DNA from: a virus
Virus record (IMG/VR): IMGVR_UViG_3300018083_000038
Span: 1-51,415 of that record
Length of the DNA stretch: 51,415 nt
Strand: one strand, 5' to 3'
The number at the start of each line of letters is the position of its first letter. The stretch's first letter is position 1. Under the pieces are notes generated by a model that saw only the letters and a list, made by a program, of their open reading frames with translations, was not told where the DNA came from and made no database searches. Below, one piece after another: positions 49,297 to 51,415 of this stretch. Made by a program: the position numbers and the translations under genes.

Positions 49297-50492
49297 TGTT
49301 GCAAACCACGATCATCTATGACCGCAACCTGCATTCTACGAAAAAAAAGAATGTCAACCAGGGCGGCACATCTTCAGGAAAAACATATTCCATTCTACAG
49401 GTATTATTCCTGCTGGCGATCAGAGATGCCGGCAGTATCACCACGGTAGCTGGCCAGGATATACCCAACCTGAAGAAAGGAGCCATTAGGGATGCTCACC
49501 GCATTGTTAATTCATCGCCGGCGATTCAAAGTCACATAATCTCATACAACAAAAGCGACAGGATATATGAGTTTAAAAACGGAAGCATCATTGAATTCAA
49601 CTCATACGACAACGAACAGGATGCCAGGAGCGGTAAACGAGATTACCTTTTTGTAAATGAGGCTAATGGAATCGCGTATGATATCTATTTCCAATTATCG
49701 ATAAGAACTAAAAAGAAAGAGTTCCTGGATTATAACCCAAACGCTAAATTTTGGGTGCATGAAAAGCTGATCGGTAACCCCGAGGTAGCACTATTAATTT
49801 CTGATCACCGGCACAACCCATTCCTTTCCGAAGAACAACATTGGGAAATTGAATCGATTCCTGATGAAGAACTGTGGAAGGTATATGCCCGGGGAATGAC
49901 AGGGAAGATTAAAGGTCTCATATATCCCAACTTCAAGATCATTGAAGAATTCCCATATATACTACCATCAATACTGGGCCTCGACTTCGGGTTCAATCAT
50001 AAAACTGCGCTGGTTGAGGTGGCGAAGGAATCAGACCGTTTATTCTGGCATGAACTGATTTACTTATCAGAGCTCACGATAGGTGACCTGGTCCAACTGA
50101 TGAAGGAACTAAATCTCGGCCGAAAAAAGATATATGCGGATCATGCAGCCGCCGATAAGATCGAAGATCTAAAGCGGGCTGGGTTTAATGTACATAAGGC
50201 TGATAAGGATGTTTTGAATGGTATTGACTTTGTAAAACGCAATCAATTATACATCACCAAAGGATCAACCGGCCTGCGCAAAGAAGCAATCGCTTACAAA
50301 TGGAAAGAAAAAGACGGTGTGCCACTGGATGAGCCTGTAAAATTTAATGATGATGGTATGGATGCGGGTAGGTATGGAAGTTATAGTCATTTCAGAAAGG
50401 CTGGTCAGGTAGTGGTAGGAACGGGAGGCGGACCAGATCCGAATGATATTAATGATGACACTGCCAGTTACAATCCACTCGATTACATCTAA
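49296..50492 (+). CDS. terL: Terminase large subunit
   Basis: A 398-residue ATPase-nuclease. Walker A GGTSSGKT is at residues 23-30, Walker B-like DYLFVNEAN at about residues 116-124. The nuclease domain has Asp230 (LGLDFGFNHKT), Asp282 (YADHAAADK) and Asp356 (DDGMDAGRYG), the usual three acidic groups of the RNase H-like fold. It pumps DNA through the portal and cuts it. Shorter than some TerL (about 450-600 residues), but the core is complete. Confidence 0.9.
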   Translation: MLQTTIIYDRNLHSTKKKNVNQGGTSSGKTYSILQVLFLLAIRDAGSITTVAGQDIPNLKKGAIRDAHRIVNSSPAIQSHIISYNKSDRIYEFKNGSIIEFNSYDNEQDARSGKRDYLFVNEANGIAYDIYFQLSIRTKKKEFLDYNPNAKFWVHEKLIGNPEVALLISDHRHNPFLSEEQHWEIESIPDEELWKVYARGMTGKIKGLIYPNFKIIEEFPYILPSILGLDFGFNHKTALVEVAKESDRLFWHELIYLSELTIGDLVQLMKELNLGRKKIYADHAAADKIEDLKRAGFNVHKADKDVLNGIDFVKRNQLYITKGSTGLRKEAIAYKWKEKDGVPLDEPVKFNDDGMDAGRYGSYSHFRKAGQVVVGTGGGPDPNDINDDTASYNPLDYI

Positions 50493-50499
50493 AAGAAAA

Positions 50500-50523
50500 G
50501 CCCGCCGATAGAAATCGGCAGGC
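50500..50523. terminator. Hairpin after the terminase large subunit
   Basis: GCCGAT/ATCGGC with a further GCC/GGC and one mismatch lies just after the terL stop. No T-run follows on the plus strand, but the minus strand has one (TTTTCTTTT), so its direction is unclear. Confidence 0.4.
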
Positions 50524-50570
50524 CCGTAAATGCTTAAATTATGAAAAACAGTTTACTCTTCTGCACACAA

Positions 50571-50585
50571 TGTAATTAAAATAAT
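50571..50585 (+). repeat. Second copy of the TGTAATTAAAATAAT motif
   Basis: This 15-base motif is identical to 48756-48770 before the terminase. Here it lies upstream of a TACATTTG element and the next virion gene. Its palindromic right half is incomplete. Confidence 0.5.
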
Positions 50586-50608
50586 ACTTTATGTTGTGAA
50601 ATAATTTC

Positions 50609-50616
50609 TACATTTG
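50609..50616 (+). promoter_or_regulatory. Candidate promoter -7 element before gene 50633
   Basis: TACATTTG, the same -7 sequence as before the terminase, 16 bases ahead of the ATG. With the shared upstream motif it suggests a second late promoter under the same control. Confidence 0.5.
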
Positions 50617-50632
50617 ACAAACTCTTTCGCGA

Positions 50633-51268
50633 ATGCCACAACCTGTGCAAGACTCTCTGGCTCTTATAAAAAAGTGCCAGAAGGATGTAAACCAACTGCT
50701 AACTGAAGCCGGCCTGTCAACCCTATTACTGCATGTAAATTCCCGCTTCAACCTGATCATTACCCATTTAAGCAACTCAAAGGCTACGCTGGAACCGCAG
50801 ACTGTTGAAAAGAATACGAGCACAAAAAGGTTTCAACCGATAACGCACGTGAGAGGAAAGCCTATTCAACGGCCGCAATTTACAAAACCGGAAGCTATAG
50901 CAGCTGATATGCCTTATGTAGCCATACTCAGGGAAAAAGGACAGAAGCTGTATGAAAGTTTTGTAGACATGAAACCGGATGCTATTCTCCGGGATTACAG
51001 ATCAAAGGAAGGCCAGGATGTGATCAGAGCGGTGGCGAAGATGGCAGGGCTCGAGGACTTCAAAGAAGCAAAACTGACGGTCCCATACATGGAAGAGATA
51101 TCTCTGGCGATTATGGAAAAAGAGGAAGGAAAAGATAAGCAGCAAAAGTTCCATGAGGGTCTTGATAAAACCAAAGTCACAGTTGGGGACCCTAACGGCG
51201 AAGAAGAAATTACAGCAACTACTACGAGCACTGATAAATCCAAAAACAACGCGGCCAAAGCAAAATGA
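50633..51268 (+). CDS. Hypothetical virion-module protein
   Basis: A 211-residue protein. The N-terminal 55 residues are helical (DSLALIKKCQKDVNQLLTEA), a basic linker follows, then a helical middle (YVAILREKGQKLYESFVDMK) and an acidic, Thr/Lys-rich tail. This charge profile fits a head scaffold or assembly protein, but no family is recognised. It lies after terminase, and its stop overlaps the next start by ATGA. Confidence 0.5.
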   Translation: MPQPVQDSLALIKKCQKDVNQLLTEAGLSTLLLHVNSRFNLIITHLSNSKATLEPQTVEKNTSTKRFQPITHVRGKPIQRPQFTKPEAIAADMPYVAILREKGQKLYESFVDMKPDAILRDYRSKEGQDVIRAVAKMAGLEDFKEAKLTVPYMEEISLAIMEKEEGKDKQQKFHEGLDKTKVTVGDPNGEEEITATTTSTDKSKNNAAKAK

Positions 51269-51415
51269 GGGTTAAGATAAATGATAAAGAAGTTATCATT
51301 CCCTCTTCGCTGTCTGAAATAACCATTGGCCAGCGCATAGAATTTCACAACCAATACGGCCGGCAACTGGATGAAATGCTGGACAGCATCCAGCAGATGA
51401 AGGATGAATACTTTA
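51265..51415 (+). CDS. Partial gene at the window end
   Basis: The first 50 codons of a gene cut by the window edge (MRVKINDKEVIIPSSLSEIT, then IGQRIEFHNQYGRQLDEMLD). ATGA overlap with the previous gene fixes the start. Beta-rich start followed by a helix. Position suggests a virion or tail assembly gene. Family not recognised. Confidence 0.45.
   Translation, partial: MRVKINDKEVIIPSSLSEITIGQRIEFHNQYGRQLDEMLDSIQQMKDEYF

Noticed and set aside
1-51415. Window is a complete circular genome cut at an arbitrary base
   Set aside because: Joining the last gene to the first bases gives an early stop out of the coat frame, so sequence is missing between the ends.

Overview
The window is phage DNA, most likely a temperate tailed phage of a Bacteroidota host. 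The host call is an inference. It rests on TAnnTTTG-type -7 promoter elements, Bacteroidota-style portal, connector and coat proteins, many Sec and lipoprotein signals, and PKD-domain surface proteins. Genes are densely packed, often with ATGA or TAATG stop/start overlaps. Both ends cut through genes, and the two ends do not join in frame, so the rest of the phage (including a tape measure and most tail genes) lies outside.

Layout. 1-5.3 kb: virion genes (coat protein, portal, connector-like protein, small structural proteins). 5.3-13.3 kb: proteins with Sec signals, including two large PKD-repeat proteins that carry a TIM-barrel-like domain in opposite order. 13.3-17.4 kb: lysis-like cassette (tiny membrane proteins, coiled-coil anchor, holin-like protein, a beta-barrel-like outer membrane protein, a possible peptidoglycan enzyme), then a phosphoesterase and small regulators, closed by a terminator. 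17.5-27.1 kb: an operon-like glycan island (about six glycosyltransferases, four methyltransferases, GDP-mannose 4,6-dehydratase, a GDP-mannose hydrolase-like Nudix protein, a cupin, a miniature DegT-like protein). 27.1-28.3 kb: a lipoprotein, terminators and two small orphan genes. 28.3-31.8 kb, minus strand: lysogeny module (tyrosine integrase, an attP-like 3' half of tRNA-Leu, an HTH protein, two lipoproteins, the repressor). 31.9-48.2 kb, plus strand: early genes (cro-like gene, Rad50-like ATPase, RecT, metallo-beta-lactamase-fold protein, a diversity-generating retroelement, two ParB-like proteins, a DUF5131 protein, replication initiator-like protein, DnaB helicase, nuclease). 48.25-48.8 kb: a non-coding control region with terminators, a tRNA-like element and operator-like palindromes. 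48.8-51.4 kb: terminase and the next virion genes.

The most interesting system is the diversity-generating retroelement at 37.3-39.4 kb. Two tandem target genes each carry a 76-nt variable repeat that aligns without gaps to one template repeat at 38215-38290. VR1 differs at 11 and VR2 at 12 of the 17 template adenines, and neither differs at any of the 59 non-adenine positions. A DGR-type reverse transcriptase follows. The targets sit among recombination genes rather than tail genes, and their variable segment is internal. The second system of note is the glycan island, which could modify the host surface after infection or decorate virion components; the sequence alone does not decide which.
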